Below are positions 12,715 to 23,983 of a stretch of DNA of 64,000 bases, piece after piece; positions within the stretch are counted from its first letter, which is position 1; the number at the start of each line of letters is the position of its first letter. The notes under the pieces are model-generated. The model made no database searches. It saw nothing but the letters and a program-made list of their open reading frames with translations, and was not told where the DNA came from. The stretch is from Linepithema humile (lineage: Eukaryota; Arthropoda; Insecta; Hymenoptera; Formicidae), in the NCBI RefSeq assembly GCF_040581485.1, contig NC_090130.1:29985418-30049417 (forward strand). Direction: 5' to 3'. The position numbers and the translations under genes are program-made.

Positions 12715-13149
12715 ATTAAATTGCGCGGAATCCAACAATATTGTGAAGAAAGATGCGAGAAAAACAAGTAGAAAATATGATTTATTATAATATTTTGCAA
12801 AAATACAGGCTTATATCAGATTCTGAGGAACGTAACGCGATCGTAGAAATTCGAAGCGGCCGCCCACGCCGCACGTTTATCCGGGACAGAAAAAGGATCT
12901 GACAGAATCGCGGTGCTCTGGAGCGGGGGCGATTGCGGAAAGTTTCAAGGGATCAACCGAATGCGAGAGGGATCTCCTCTCCTACCGGACGGCCATAGTA
13001 TCAACGCACAAACGATATCAACATCGCTCATGTGCACCGGCTATATCAATATTATGCTTAGTCGTTTCCTGGTAAAAAGTACCCCACCAGGAGGAACTGT
13101 TGCGTCTGCAATAGCGGAGACTGGATACCGTCGGCGACAAAGATGTCAA
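12715..13149 (+). CDS. Candidate 5' exon; coding from ATG 12961 (63 codons), unknown protein
   Basis: The exon start is supported by a strong acceptor: branch-like TTCTAATT, a T-rich tract, then TTTTTGCAG ending at 12714. The end is a consensus donor, CAA/GTGAGT, at 13150. ATG at 12961 opens a frame that stays open to the donor and ends in phase 0 (MREGSPLLPD to RRRQRCQ). The frame is stop-free back to 12847, so the start is not certain, and the context of the ATG is poor. The first 18 codons after the acceptor form another short frame (IKLRGIQQYC, stop TAG 12769-12771), so this part would be untranslated in the model. It joins in phase to 14273-14398. I recognise no domain. The alternative is two unrelated chance sites. 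Confidence 0.25.
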
Positions 13150-14272
13150 GTGAGTGAGTGTTGTTCAAAAAGTCGGACAAAGCTCCTCAACGCGGAGATC
13201 GCAATCGGCGTTGTTGCAATCTTCGCCCGACGACTCGTCAACGATTATTTCCGAGGATATTAGATTGGCCAAAAATTCTACTATTTAATATTACAGAATC
13301 TTATTTATCGTAAATAAAGACAGTATTATAAATTTTAGGAAAGATGACTATAATCGTTGATACATCAACTTTGTTAATTTTTTGCAAATCTTTTAGCTCT
13401 TTAGAGCTCGTTTAGAGAAAAATTTTGATAGAGAATGCTTTTTAATCGCGATCCTTATTCTTGAGCAAACGCCGGCGACAATGTTGTTTCGTCGTTAGGT
13501 GTTGCTTAACGGCTCGAGTCGCCGACGTTTCCTTTGTCGACACGGCCGTCGGGTTTCGCTCTAACATCGAACCGTCTCGGCGATTGTCGCGCGTAGGTAT
13601 ATGTTGTATATGTAACGAATCGGGCGACCGACCGACCGACTGGTCGATCGATCGATACGAAATGTCATTTACCACGTAGGAGTTCCGGGAGCGCGGACGG
13701 GACTTTCGAATTTAAATTGCGATCAGTTTCGCGAATCCACCAGTCATCCGATCGTTACCTCATCGCGCGATATTTCGATTCGATTGGAATCGCGCAACCT
13801 CCTCTTCTCACTCTCAATAATGATTCGTAACGTCGTATCTTTTATGAGCGTCAGTTTTGCTTTTCCTTCGATTAAAGATTCTATTTTAAATTAAATTCCA
13901 AATATTCTTATTAGCATTATATCATGAAACAATAAAAGCTCTAATTGACCAGAATTTTTATCTCGCAAGCTATTCAGACTGCTATCAATATTTATAATTT
14001 TTTTGAGGATAAACTGAACAGATTGAAAAATATTGTCGATCATGTAAACATCGATTAATTTATATCTCTATTCTATTCGCGTAAAAAATCGGAGCAGCTG
14101 AACGGACGTGGCGAGTCACGCAATTTGTCGTTGCCTAATGTCGCCATTGTGATCGATTTTGGAAAATCTACAGAAGCCACAATGGTGATGAGAGGGGAAA
14201 AGAAACGGGTCCGACCCGGGACCGATGCCTCGCGAAAAAGGATCTGGCTCACGTTTTCTCCCGATTTTTCAG
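13150..14272. other. Putative intron with GACC/GATC tandem repeat
   Basis: This lies between the two candidate exons of model 2. It contains a GACC run followed by a GATC run at 13625-13657, AAATAAA near 13314, and AT-rich DNA at 13850-14090. Small frames on both strands around 13440-13680 are mirror-open and not credible. Confidence 0.3.
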
Positions 14273-14398
14273 GATCGGGAACGAAGTGTGCACGAAGTCA
14301 ACGGCAAGTGTCAGGTGACCCCGAAATTCGTAACGGGTGCAAACCGGCGCACACAACGGCCGACACGATTGAAAAAGGAAGAATGCCCCTTTTTGTGA
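14273..14398 (+). CDS. Candidate terminal exon, 41 codons plus stop, unknown protein
   Basis: A very strong acceptor (GTTTTCTCCCGATTTTTCAG) ends at 14272. In phase 0, matching the donor at 13150, the exon reads DRERSVHEVNGKCQ and on to KKEECPFL, stop TGA 14396-14398. A donor-like CAG/GTGACC at 14315 would instead give a 42-bp in-phase internal exon. Joined to 12961-13149 the product is 104 residues, basic, with no signal peptide or membrane segment. No polyadenylation signal was found close behind. The function is unknown. Confidence 0.27.
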   Translation, partial: DRERSVHEVNGKCQVTPKFVTGANRRTQRPTRLKKEECPFL

Positions 14399-15780
14399 GT
14401 GACATCGAGCGGGAGCGATCCTCGGGGTGCGGAAAGAACGAGATTTCCACGCTCGACCCTCGCTAACGTAGATCATAGGGGCAAAAACTTGCTAAATACG
14501 CCCTTAATGTCGCGGCTATATTCTACGATAGCCTGCGGTTACGCAATTTCTCTTTCGTTGACTTCTCAATGTGTTAGGGTTGTGTCCGTTTTTGGACTCG
14601 TAAAAGGGCTTCGAGTTGAACAATATTCCATCGTGCAATATCGAAAGTAGCGGAAATATAGAAAATATAGATCTACATTTTACGATTAATTAATCGTACA
14701 ATTATTCAAACAAATATATATCATAAAAAATTTAGACTTTCAGCAAGTTCATCTGATTTTTTTACAAATTGTTGAAATAATTACTAATTAGGATTTTTTC
14801 CAATACACATTCATAAATCATGCAACCGATAAACGATGTAATTACATATTTTCCAAGTTGCGCTTCTCGATGTGCTACTTTTACGATTTTTGCACACTCG
14901 GCGGGACACGAGAACGAAGCGAGCTGTCGAAGCGGGACCGAAGCTAAAGATACGAGCATGAGCGGATACGATGACGAAGCGAGCATTAACGGAGAGGGCG
15001 AGTGAAGATGAATCGGAGCGAACGTGCAGAAAAGAAACAAGAGCGACCAAGTCCACGAGGCGCGACCGTCCGTCCGTCCGTTCGTAGGTCCACAGAGTTT
15101 CGGTAGGCCTACAGCGCAAAGGCCTTCAGCCTCCTCTTTTTAATTTTGAGAATCCAGTTAGTCCCTCGAGATACATCGAACAATCCTCGGTTCATTTGAA
15201 TAAGCCGTGTAAGTACTAGGAGGAGAGTCGGCCGGGGGGGACCGATAGCGAAGGTCCGAGAGCGAGCGGAAAGAGAGAAGAGGGAAAAAGAATGACGAGA
15301 GGCCACAAGGAGAAGAAAGAGCAGGAGGACGCGAAGTGGAAGGAAGAGGGAGAGGACGGGGATGGAAATCGCGCGTGAGGGAGGGTCGCAGGGGGAAGGA
15401 GAGCGTATATCGCTTACCACGAAACGCGACTTCACGGACAGGTGCACCTACGTGCACCAACACGTCCGCGGCGAAAAAGGCACAGGCATTATACATTATG
15501 ATTCGTCATTTCGGAATAACAACGAAGCGCAGCCACGCCTTCCTCCGCCGTGGAATTCTACATTTGGGACACGTCGTCGCCGCGCAGAGATGGAAACTTG
15601 ACGAATAATGCGTTTCCTGCAGTAGCTGCGATGCGCGCACACTTCGAAAAAAGTAAAATGCAAATTCGACGAGAAAATAATAATTAATGATGATCGATAT
15701 AGATAAGGCAGAATGTGTACTCTATATATCAATAATCGCTCATTAGTTTTAATTAAGTATTATTTAAAAATATCTACTGA
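14399..15780. other. Non-coding DNA with a purine-rich patch
   Basis: 14650-14860 is AT-rich. 15230-15410 is strongly purine-rich on the plus strand (GAAGAGGGA-type), which explains the Arg/Gly and Ser/Leu-rich frames on the two strands. No exon support was found. Confidence 0.4.
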
Positions 15781-15796
15781 AACGTAGTTCAGGAAG

Positions 15797-15890
15797 AGCA
15801 ATTAGCTGTCTGTCTGCTAATCAGGAAAAACAATCAGCTGTCCGTCTGTCAGTCAAAAAAAAGCAATCAGCTGTCTGTTGTCAAATGAAA
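15797..15890 (+). repeat. Three tandem 32-33 bp units, each with a CAGCTG-like E-box
   Basis: CAAT(T/C)AGCTGTC recurs at 15799-15810, 15831-15842 and 15864-15875, spaced 32 and 33 bases. Each copy is followed by CTGTC-type and A-rich sequence. Copies 2 and 3 contain a perfect CAGCTG (15835-15840, 15868-15873); copy 1 has TAGCTG. CAGCTG is the core site of E-protein/bHLH dimers, so a clustered enhancer site is possible. It may equally be a plain minisatellite. Confidence 0.7.
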
Positions 15891-17400
15891 CCACTTCTTC
15901 GGGAAGGGCTGAATTTCTCCTGTTTAGCTTTTCAGAAACTAAAGGTGAGCGGTGTTTCTAATTTTATTCCCGATGTCAAAAGGGCGCGTGGTTCATTTGA
16001 ATAATGCCGTAAAATTCCTTAACTCGGTAGGACATCGCGAAATAATACGTGCGGACGCTCGCGCGCGCGCGCTTTCGAGGTAATTACGATTTCAATGTGT
16101 TAATGACCACGTGCCTCGGCCGCTCATTACTTTCGATGAAAAAGAAAGAACACAATGAGGTTACACGCCGGGTAATAACCGGAGGCACGACTCGAAGAAT
16201 GCCGTCGACTCGACGATCTCGCCGCGCTGACACGGCGATAATAGGCTCTTGGGCGACTATACATCCGTGGACAACAACGTTAATCGCATTGTCAAATCGC
16301 AAAAACCGATCGACGAAGAACGGCCGAAGAAGCCGTAAGAAGCGATCATTTTGCGGCGCTTCGAGACACTTTCGCGTCTCGAATTTTGCAAATCGCGGAC
16401 GCTCGAATAAGGACTAGCGCATTTCCCGCATCGTTTTTCGCACTGTCACGAGGATACGTATAGTTCATTGTCTCCTTTCACTACACTGATGCGAGGCATC
16501 TTCACGTGAAATCTGATTTCACGCGCGTCTATTAATCTCCGATCGGCTAATTGATCGAAGCCGAAGGGAGCATTGTGGATGTCGATCCTCGTCGAGAAAT
16601 AAGAGACGCAGTTTTTTGTAAATTTAACAATTTAGCAATCCACTTTTGTTTGCGTTCGTGGCATGTAAATTTTATATAGTATTCCAAAAATCGTACATCT
16701 TTATTTTCATATTTTATATATTTTCATACGAAATTGTTTTAAAATTAAGACCTATGATAATAAGTGGGCATTGATGAATTCATTGCCAGACATTTGACGA
16801 TCCAATGGACATCCAAGAATATCCACTGGATATCTGCGCTGCACGGGGTAAGGTTTGGTCTCGTGTTGCGAGACGCAAAGATATCGTCCTGGACGACGAT
16901 GTGTCTTGGATTTCAAATGTCAGGCTGGCAAGTAAACGCGGACGAATGTCGATTTCCGAAACATTTCCTGCCTCGTCACGTGCCGCGACAGCTCAAACAA
17001 ACAGTGCGTCGCGTTACGGAAAGCGCGCGCGTGCTGGTGGAAAGCATAAAAAAAAAAAAAATGAAAAGAAAATCGAAGAAGCGCGGCGAGAGCTCTGACC
17101 CACTGACGATTTTAGTCGACGTCTTTGTCGCTCTCCCTTTTTCCTCCTTTTTCTTTCTTTTCCCGTCTCGAGGGGTGCTGATTCTCTGATCGGGATGCGT
17201 ACTACGTACTTGCACCCGCGAGCGACACAACGCGTCATACCAAGGCTATTAATCCCCGTGACAAAAACACGCCGGCCGAAAGCGCGCACTAACGAAAGTG
17301 AATAAAACGATGCTTTTAATAGCAATCGCCGCGCCGCAATAAAACGAAGGCATGCCTCTCGTTCATTTACGAAGGCGATACAAGACACCGGCGCGACCCG
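15891..17400. other. Non-coding DNA
   Basis: A splice-like stretch near 15910-15950 has an acceptor CTTTTCAG followed nine bases later by a donor AAG/GTGAGC, too short to evaluate. CG-rich frames at 16049-16417 and 16764-17189 have opposite-strand shadows and no splice support. An A run lies at 17047-17060. Confidence 0.35.
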
Positions 17401-17429
17401 CGTTTAAATTCGAAGAGTGCAGAACACCG

Positions 17430-17870
17430 CGATCGACAGGGACAAAAAAGGACGAGGGAAAAGGGGGAGAAATAGGTACAGCGCGGCGAAGGCGGTGGTG
17501 GTGGCGGTGGCGGCGGCGGCGGCGGCGAGACCGTGAGGGGGAGAGATACTCCGGCGCGAACTCGGGTGGAAAAGGAGCCACCCGCGGGAAGAATAAGAGG
17601 ACGAGAGAGGAAGAAAAGGAAAAGGACGACGCGGAATACGAGAACCACCGAGAAGGAGGACTGGAGAGAAGAAGAAGCGCCTCCGCCGAAAGAGAGGAGG
17701 AAAATGAGTGAGACTCGTGAGCGATAACACCGCGGAGAGCGCGAGAGAAGGGAGAGAAAGAGAGAAAGACAGCTGAGGAATACAAGAGGAAGACAAGAGG
17801 GGGAGACCGCCCGACGAGAGAAAGAGAGAAAGGAGGCGAAAGAAAGAAAGGGTGGACGAGCCTCTTTCGT
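17430..17870 (+). repeat. Polypurine-rich tract (strand-asymmetric low complexity)
   Basis: For some 440 bases the plus strand is mostly G and A (GAGAGAAAGA, GAAGAAGAAG types), including a GGC/GGT trinucleotide run at 17491-17527. The minus-strand frames of 140, 199 and 225 codons here (Ser/Pro/Phe/Leu-rich) and the plus-strand Arg/Glu frames are products of this composition. Purine-pyrimidine mirror tracts can form triplex DNA. Confidence 0.75.
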
Positions 17871-18400
17871 GTGCGAAGAAACGCTTATTCTCTCTCTCTC
17901 TCTCTCTTTTGCGCACGCACGCACGCGGAGAAAGAGAGGCGCGCCCGAAGGACGAGGAGCTTTGCAAGAAGCGAGACAAAACTGGTCGCATTCCGCGGGA
18001 CAAGAGACGGCGCGGACGGCGGAGACGGAGGAACGCCGGGACAAAAGAGGATCACGCGGGTGATTACAACATTAATAAACAAATGAGCCTCGAGGCGGGA
18101 GAATTTGCCATCCAATCGGGCACTGGAGGCGGACGTGAGGCGGAGTCACCTTCGACCAACCTCGAGGGCCTCCCGAGGACGCTCGCTCCCTCTCTGGACC
18201 TCTCCTCACCAACTCCCGCGTGCCTCACGGCCACCAAATTTCTCCCTCTCGCTTTCCGTCTCGGTGTCTCTTCTCTCTTTCTCTACCCGTTTCTCTCTCC
18301 CCCGCCTATTCGCGACTCGCGCTTTTACGTATACAAAACGCGACGTGCACGCATCGATGCGAAGAAAACGATGCGTTAGAAGACGCTCTCGTTCCCTTCT
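17871..18400. other. Low-complexity flank with (TC)9
   Basis: A TC repeat lies at 17889-17907, followed by GCAC steps, purine-rich sequence to 18060 and pyrimidine-rich sequence at 18170-18320. The 175-codon plus-strand frame at 17852-18379 runs through these repeats and is not believed. Confidence 0.5.
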
Positions 18401-20389
18401 CTCAAGGATTTGGCGTTATTGCGCGCCGTAATGCATAAGTGATCTCTTGGTATTGCAGAAATTATATTTTGTATATTACATTTTGTGTTATCGTACTTCT
18501 TCTTGTTAACGGTGCACCATTGATAGCTAGCTCTTATAACTCTTATTCGATTATTAAACGAAAAATTTAATGAATTCAAAAGACATTGAATTATTGAGTG
18601 TAACTCTAAATTGAAGCGATAAATAAATCAGTTAGTACAGAGCCAAGATCCTTGACAAAGAATAAGACGACCGATGACACAAATGACGTTTCACGGCTAA
18701 ACTGAACGTGCTCGAAGTTAATATGAAGATAATGCAAATCGGATTATATGTGCTCACTATAAAATTGTAAATGAACAATCTGCGCGGATCGATATCCTTC
18801 AACAAAGAGTATGACGAAGAATGATCTCAAAGCCGCAAGAATATCGTTGATAAATAATTCATCACTTGTATCGACGGTAACATTATTAATAGAAACTATT
18901 ATTAATCCGACTTGATTTTGATAATCTGGTATCTAAAAACTAATGTTATAAAATTCACTATTTTATATCAATAGTAAAACAAGAATATCAGATTGAATGT
19001 TAAAATTAATAAGATGACCGCGGATTGTAATTTTGTAATTTACAATTGCGTAACCAACATAAGAATTAATTGTATCACTTCGTATAATCGTAGAAATGAG
19101 CGTACAGGCAGAGATTACTACGACCGTTTCATTCGATAATGCCCCTATCTCATTAAGTGTTAGAGGGACGCGAATTAAGAACATTAGTCGTCCGGAAAAA
19201 GGAAACGTATATCCATCGGCGAGCGCGCACGTTCACGTGGCGTACGGGAAACGCGACAAACAACGTGAGAAAGGAAGCGAAATAAGCGCTTGTTGCCGAA
19301 TAAACGAGCCGTCCAGCGAGGCGCGCGAGGGTAAAGGTGGAACGGGAGGTCGCGATAGAAATGGAGGTTGAAGAAGTCGTGCCGGGGGTATGCGCCTCGC
19401 CTTAATCTTTTAAAGCCCGAATTAGGCTCGGGCGCGCCCTTTCCTGCATTCGAGGAGAACGTTCTTCGCGCGCTTGCCCACGAGCCTGCCTCTTCGCTTA
19501 ACCGGAAGCGGGCCATTACCGGAAACTTAATAGTCCGTGAAAACAATAGAATTACGCGCGCGGATCGAATAAAAATCGGAGAGGCGAAGCTGCCTTTTTG
19601 CGACGGCGACGACGACGGCGACGGCGATCAAGGCGACGAGGACAGCGGCGCGGGAGGAAATTGCCTCGCACGGCACGCCGTGCCCCGTATAATCGTTCTG
19701 GAAATCTATCCCGCTCGCGTCGTTAAGGGGAACGGAGACGTTCGCGGGAAAATCGCTTGTTCTAGCCACCGATTTGCCCCTCTTCGGCGCGTCTCTTACA
19801 CCGCCTCTTGTCATACGCGCCATTGCTCGCTGCACTGTGTACCTGCCGCGCGCGATTAAGAGCCCGCGGCCTCTCCTTCTTCTGCATTTTATTCGATTGC
19901 GCAACATATCGCGGGCAAGTTGTCGAAAATATTTCGTTGCGCTAAAATATTCGACGCGTTAAAATGTGACCCGATTGGGATCGATATTAAAATCGACTTT
20001 GATCAACTATTTTAATTTTAATAAGTCAACGGATATGACATGCGTCCTCGAATGTGTAAACTGTATTGCGGCATACATCTACTTTGTATTTCATTAGAGT
20101 AAATTAAATTTAACAGGTATTACATTCCACGCTGCTCGAATGATGGATGATGAGCGATCCGTCATATACGATTTTGCATATGGGCGTTAGCAGCCACCGC
20201 GTGCATATTCTATACGCACTGCGATAATATCAACCATGCATTGCTATATTATACGGCTTATTGTGGCGGTTTTTATCGACGATTTTCTTATCTCTTTCTC
20301 TCCCTCTCTCTCTTTCTCTCTCCTGCATGATTTACAAATTTACAATAATATATTTGACGATATTTCCTGACATTTGACTATTTTCTCAG
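18401..20389. other. Non-coding DNA upstream of the small membrane-protein candidate
   Basis: AT-rich to about 19180, then CG-rich to about 19930 with GACGGC repeats near 19600-19630, then AT-rich. Two 33-base segments at 18646-18678 and 18791-18825 resemble each other (ATCCTT..ACAAAGA..GACGA). A CT-rich tract lies at 20290-20325. No coding exon was found. Confidence 0.35.
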
Positions 20390-20564
20390 GAACTCAACGA
20401 TACGAATTTCACGCGATTCTGCCTAATTCGAGATGTGTCCTTCGTGGAGTCCTTCGTGGTCGTGTGTCCCCTTTAGCATAATCCCCAGGCGACACGGGGT
20501 CCCACGGCGGGTACCGACGCACGGGAGCACTTACGACACAGAATCAGGACACACACGGGGACAC
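20390..20564 (+). CDS. Exon 1 of a candidate 80-residue single-pass membrane protein (ATG 20433)
   Basis: The acceptor TTGACTATTTTCTCAG ends at 20389, so an upstream untranslated exon is implied. ATG at 20433 has a G at -3 (GAGATGT) and follows an in-frame TAA (20424-20426), which fixes the start. The 44 codons open MCPSWSPSWSCVPF and become Arg/His-rich, ending GHTRGH at a consensus donor CAC/GTGAGT (20565) in phase 0, as exon 2 needs. The frame remains open through the intron to 20762, so intron retention would give a 109-residue variant. In another frame the exon starts ELNDTNFTRFC and stops after 28 codons, an alternative if an upstream exon is coding. I recognise no family. Confidence 0.4.
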
Positions 20565-20799
20565 GTGAGTCTCATTGTCGCTCTCTCGCTCTCTCCGCCG
20601 GGCTCACGCCACGGTCAAATCCTCATCTACGTCGTCGTCGTCGTCGTCGTAGTCGCGCCACCGGTAGGCAGGCAGCCCTGGCAAGCATCAGCGACGGCAG
20701 AAGCACCAACGGCAGCAGCAGCAACGCCCGGGCATCGGGTTGTCCGATCATCCTCGCCCTAATGAAGGCTGGTTTATCTGAAAGGCTTTCGATTCTCAG
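20565..20799 (+). other. Putative 235-bp intron with GTC repeat
   Basis: It begins GTGAGT and ends GATTCTCAG. A branch-like CCCTAATGA lies about 38 bases before the acceptor. It contains a GTC trinucleotide run at 20631-20650 and GCA-type repeats near 20710. The length suits a short insect intron. Confidence 0.4.
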
Positions 20800-20910
20800 T
20801 ATAACCCATACCACACGTACGCGCTGGTGGTGGTGGACACCTTCGCGGTGGTGCTAGCCACCAGCTTGTACATCCTTGCACAAAAGTTCCAGCCTTGCAA
20901 ATGGCAATAG
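20800..20910 (+). CDS. Exon 2 (terminal) of the candidate 80-residue membrane protein
   Basis: The 36 codons after the acceptor begin YNPYHTY. A hydrophobic segment of about 20 residues follows (ALVVVDTFAVVLATSLYILA, protein residues about 52-71), then the tail QKFQPCKWQ and TAG at 20908-20910. Codon third positions are mostly G or C, unlike the AT-rich flanks. The phase matches exon 1. A single C-terminal membrane segment with a nine-residue tail suggests a tail-anchored or small single-pass protein; an Asp lies inside the segment. This could also be the last exon of a larger membrane protein spliced from another upstream exon. The exact family and function are unknown. Confidence 0.42.
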   Translation, partial: YNPYHTYALVVVDTFAVVLATSLYILAQKFQPCKWQ

Positions 20911-21767
20911 AGAGAAAGAGAGAGAGGGAGGGAGACGACAGAGATGGAAAAAAGTATCTATTTCCGTTCTAAGAGACCACAATAATAATTATTATATAAT
21001 GACGTCTGTCAAGAAATATAATTAGAGAAATAAGTAACAATGTTTTTGCAATATAAATAACTTATATAATTTGAATATCAATATTAATATTACGACAAAA
21101 TTTTTTAATAATATAACATGTTTAATAATACGTAAACTAATTTTTTTTAATATTATTGCATTATGAAATTTATAATATATATATATGCGTATGCAATTAG
21201 ATAATTATTTTTCTTCAAAGTTCAAAAATATAGGTATTATTTCTTCTTCCTTTGTAGAAATGTAATATATATTTTTTTGAAAAATTGAGAATCATAATTA
21301 GATAATTTTTACAAATAACAATTTCAGGCTGTGAGAATCATAGTTCAATAAGTTGTATTGCAGAGTTTTGGATATGCCTGTACCGTCGTTCAGGCCACCC
21401 AAAGCTGGAGAGAAGACTCGAGATGGGTGCTCTGGGAGGACGCGTGGGGGAAGGGAAGAGAGCTCCACGATGTTAATTTTAACTTAATTAAGGCTTAATT
21501 GAGAGGAAAACATTATACTCCGCGACCGCGACATTGCCCGGGCCCTCCGCATCTGCAACGCAAATCCGGATTTGAAATTTCAAAAATCGCAGCCGGCGGC
21601 CTTTAGGCAGGACGACCGCTCCCTTCCGTTTCCTTCCGTCTCCCCCTCTCCCCCTCCTCGATCTTCTTCCCCGCGTGAGTGCAAGATCGCGAATCGTGGT
21701 CAATTAGAGAGGGTGGAAGAGGTTGAAGGTACGGAGGTCATCGACCATTCAAGCGAGCGGCGAGAGA
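20911..21767. other. Possible 3' UTR, then AT-rich non-coding DNA
   Basis: After the TAG come AG-rich sequence (20911-20945) and AT-rich DNA with AATAAT and ATAAATAA near 20984-21060, but no clear AATAAA with a GT-rich element. CG-rich sequence resumes at 21400. Nothing else is seen. Confidence 0.3.
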
Positions 21768-21804
21768 GGGGGGGGGGGAGAGAGAGAGAGAGAGAGAGAG
21801 AGAG
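21768..21804 (+). repeat. G11 run followed by (AG)13
   Basis: Eleven G at 21768-21778, then thirteen AG units to 21804. Frames crossing it are Arg/Glu-rich artefacts. Confidence 0.9.
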
Positions 21805-23983
21805 GTGGAAGAAAATGCACCGTGATGTCACGGGCAGGCATACGTCATTCATTTATCGAGAAAAAAAATGTGCTTTCTCTGAAGACCTTCGAAGAGCACG
21901 TAAATTACTAAATATCATAAGACCCACTGGGATTTACAAAAAAGGGCATCATGAGTCATTTGTCGAAGTGTCGCCTAACGGAGAAGACTGACAGGCTATC
22001 TAAATCATTTCAATTTGAAATGAGATGATAAAATATCAAATCTTACTCTCTCGCCGTGTTGATCCGCCTCTGACTTCTCGGAAAAAAATTCGATGATATA
22101 CTATTGCTATGACGTAGCGCGCTATTAGTAAATCGTCGCGCGATATTTGGTCACTCAATGCGACGCTTATCGAGAGAAATACTGGGAAACAGTTCGATAA
22201 AGAGCTGTATTTACGTGTCTTACGGATACGGTGACACGTAACTTTCGAAAGTTTTGCAAAACTGCTTCGGCGGCGCGATAGCGCGAGCTCTTTTTCATGC
22301 TGGCCTACTCGCCTAATACTGTCCAGAAAAGCACGTACGTTCCATGAACGGGCCTCCGTTAGTTTGAAATGTCACTCGACTCCTTGCGAGGTATATTCAA
22401 CAGGCAAGAGACACAGTGTCGCGCACATACGCGCGTTCATTCCCCCGCATTCGAAAAGGCGATTATTTATATCCGCGAGATCGGTAAATGGAGAGTTCAT
22501 TCGACAGATAAATAAATCCAATTAACGTAATTGACATTTTGTGATTTATCTCAAATTATTTAGCAAATTAGATAGAACGATAGATTTTTTAATTATTTTA
22601 CTGGTGGAATTACGTATGGAAATAGTTAGTGATATTTCGTTAATTGTAGAAATCGTCGAATCTTCGAAAATAAAATGGAATCCATCAGATCGATATCTAA
22701 TAAGACATCATTTTTGTTTAATCATAACTGCTATCGCTTGAAATAGTATAAATCATAAGTGTTAGAATATTTATAAGACGGAAGAGTGGCTATCGTTCAT
22801 TGATAGATCAACCGGCGAGATTTCAGCGGTCGTTCATAAGACATGACAGATCTCGGTTATACACTCGGGGTAAATAAACACTTCTAATAAATGTGGATGA
22901 CGTCACTTTCGTTTCCTGCCACGGACGCAAAACGCGCACTCGAGTTGCACTCTGTGTGCCTTCCTCGCGATGGATAACGTCGCTCGTTTTAATCGGTCGC
23001 CGTGCGAAACAACAAGAAAACCAATGATGATTCGACGAAGAGGGTGCGATAAATATCACTCGGCTCTTTTATGGCCAAGAGTCGATCGCACAGTCGCGCC
23101 GGCTTTAAGCAGTTATTTCACTGCTGCAATTTTAAATTAAACGTTGCGTCCAAAGTATATTTAACGTTATTTATTCGTTATCGATGCCCACCGCAACGCA
23201 TCGACGCTCCTAATGATTTAATTTGTATACAGTCATGCGTGTAAACTGTGTTTCGTCTCCCGTAAATCATATTTAATTAATTCTTTGATGTATAATTGCA
23301 GCAAGCCCACAAAATTCACATTGTTGTAATCAATTTGAAAATATTAGCCAAACTTTTGACAATAACTGGGAAAATTCCAATTATTGTGCCAATAATAATC
23401 ACTAATTTGCATCGAGCATATTTTGTTTGATTGAAATATACAGCGATTTAAATTCGCAAACTGATATGGATCTGACATTTCGCGAAGGAGCGGATTCTTG
23501 TTTCAGGTTACCTATGGCGCGCAGTGACGATTCTCATGATTATGTTTAAGAATCGCTCAAGGTCGCGGCTGAAAAACTTCCCTGGATATTACACGGGTTA
23601 ACCGAGATATACAGATATACGTCCGCAGGATATTCAAAAACCGCCTCGCATGCATGGATCGGCATGACGGATCGGTGGCCTCTCGTGATGAATCGCTCCG
23701 TTATAATTCCTGACTTGAACCGATGATGAATTCGCCCTCTCTTTTCGTGCCATCGTCTGTGCTTCTACTTCGACTCGGCAGCGACCTCCTCCTTCGCCAG
23801 TTCTAAGATCTTTCATGGATTAACGTAATTCCCGACACGACCAGAAATTGCGTACTAGGAATATCCGACAAAGAAGAATGATAAGACATTACAGTTCCCC
23901 CGTAATGGAACACGTAAATTTTTACGAAGCGCGCTAAAATATAATGTTACCAATTCCACCTCTAATGAATTGTTTATTTTCAG
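21805..23983. other. Non-coding DNA upstream of the strong splice-bounded exon
   Basis: Mixed composition, AT-rich at 22500-22760 and 23100-23460. A 60-codon ATG frame on the minus strand (23816-23634) has balanced composition but no splice or motif support. An acceptor-like TTCTTGTTTCAG ends near 23506 with no open exon behind it. Confidence 0.35.

Noticed and set aside
15820..15945. Open frame through the E-box repeat ending at AAG/GTGAGC
   Set aside because: The frame is formed by the tandem repeat itself, has no ATG-supported start and no phase-matching partner.
17367..18044. 225-codon minus-strand frame
   Set aside because: It lies on the complement of a polypurine tract and is Ser/Pro/Leu/Phe-rich throughout; several other frames over the same bases are also open.
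20433..20762. 109-residue product read straight through the intron
   Set aside because: The part after 20564 is a low-complexity translation of GTC and GCA repeats (poly-Val, Ala/Pro-rich); the spliced form gives a far more credible protein.
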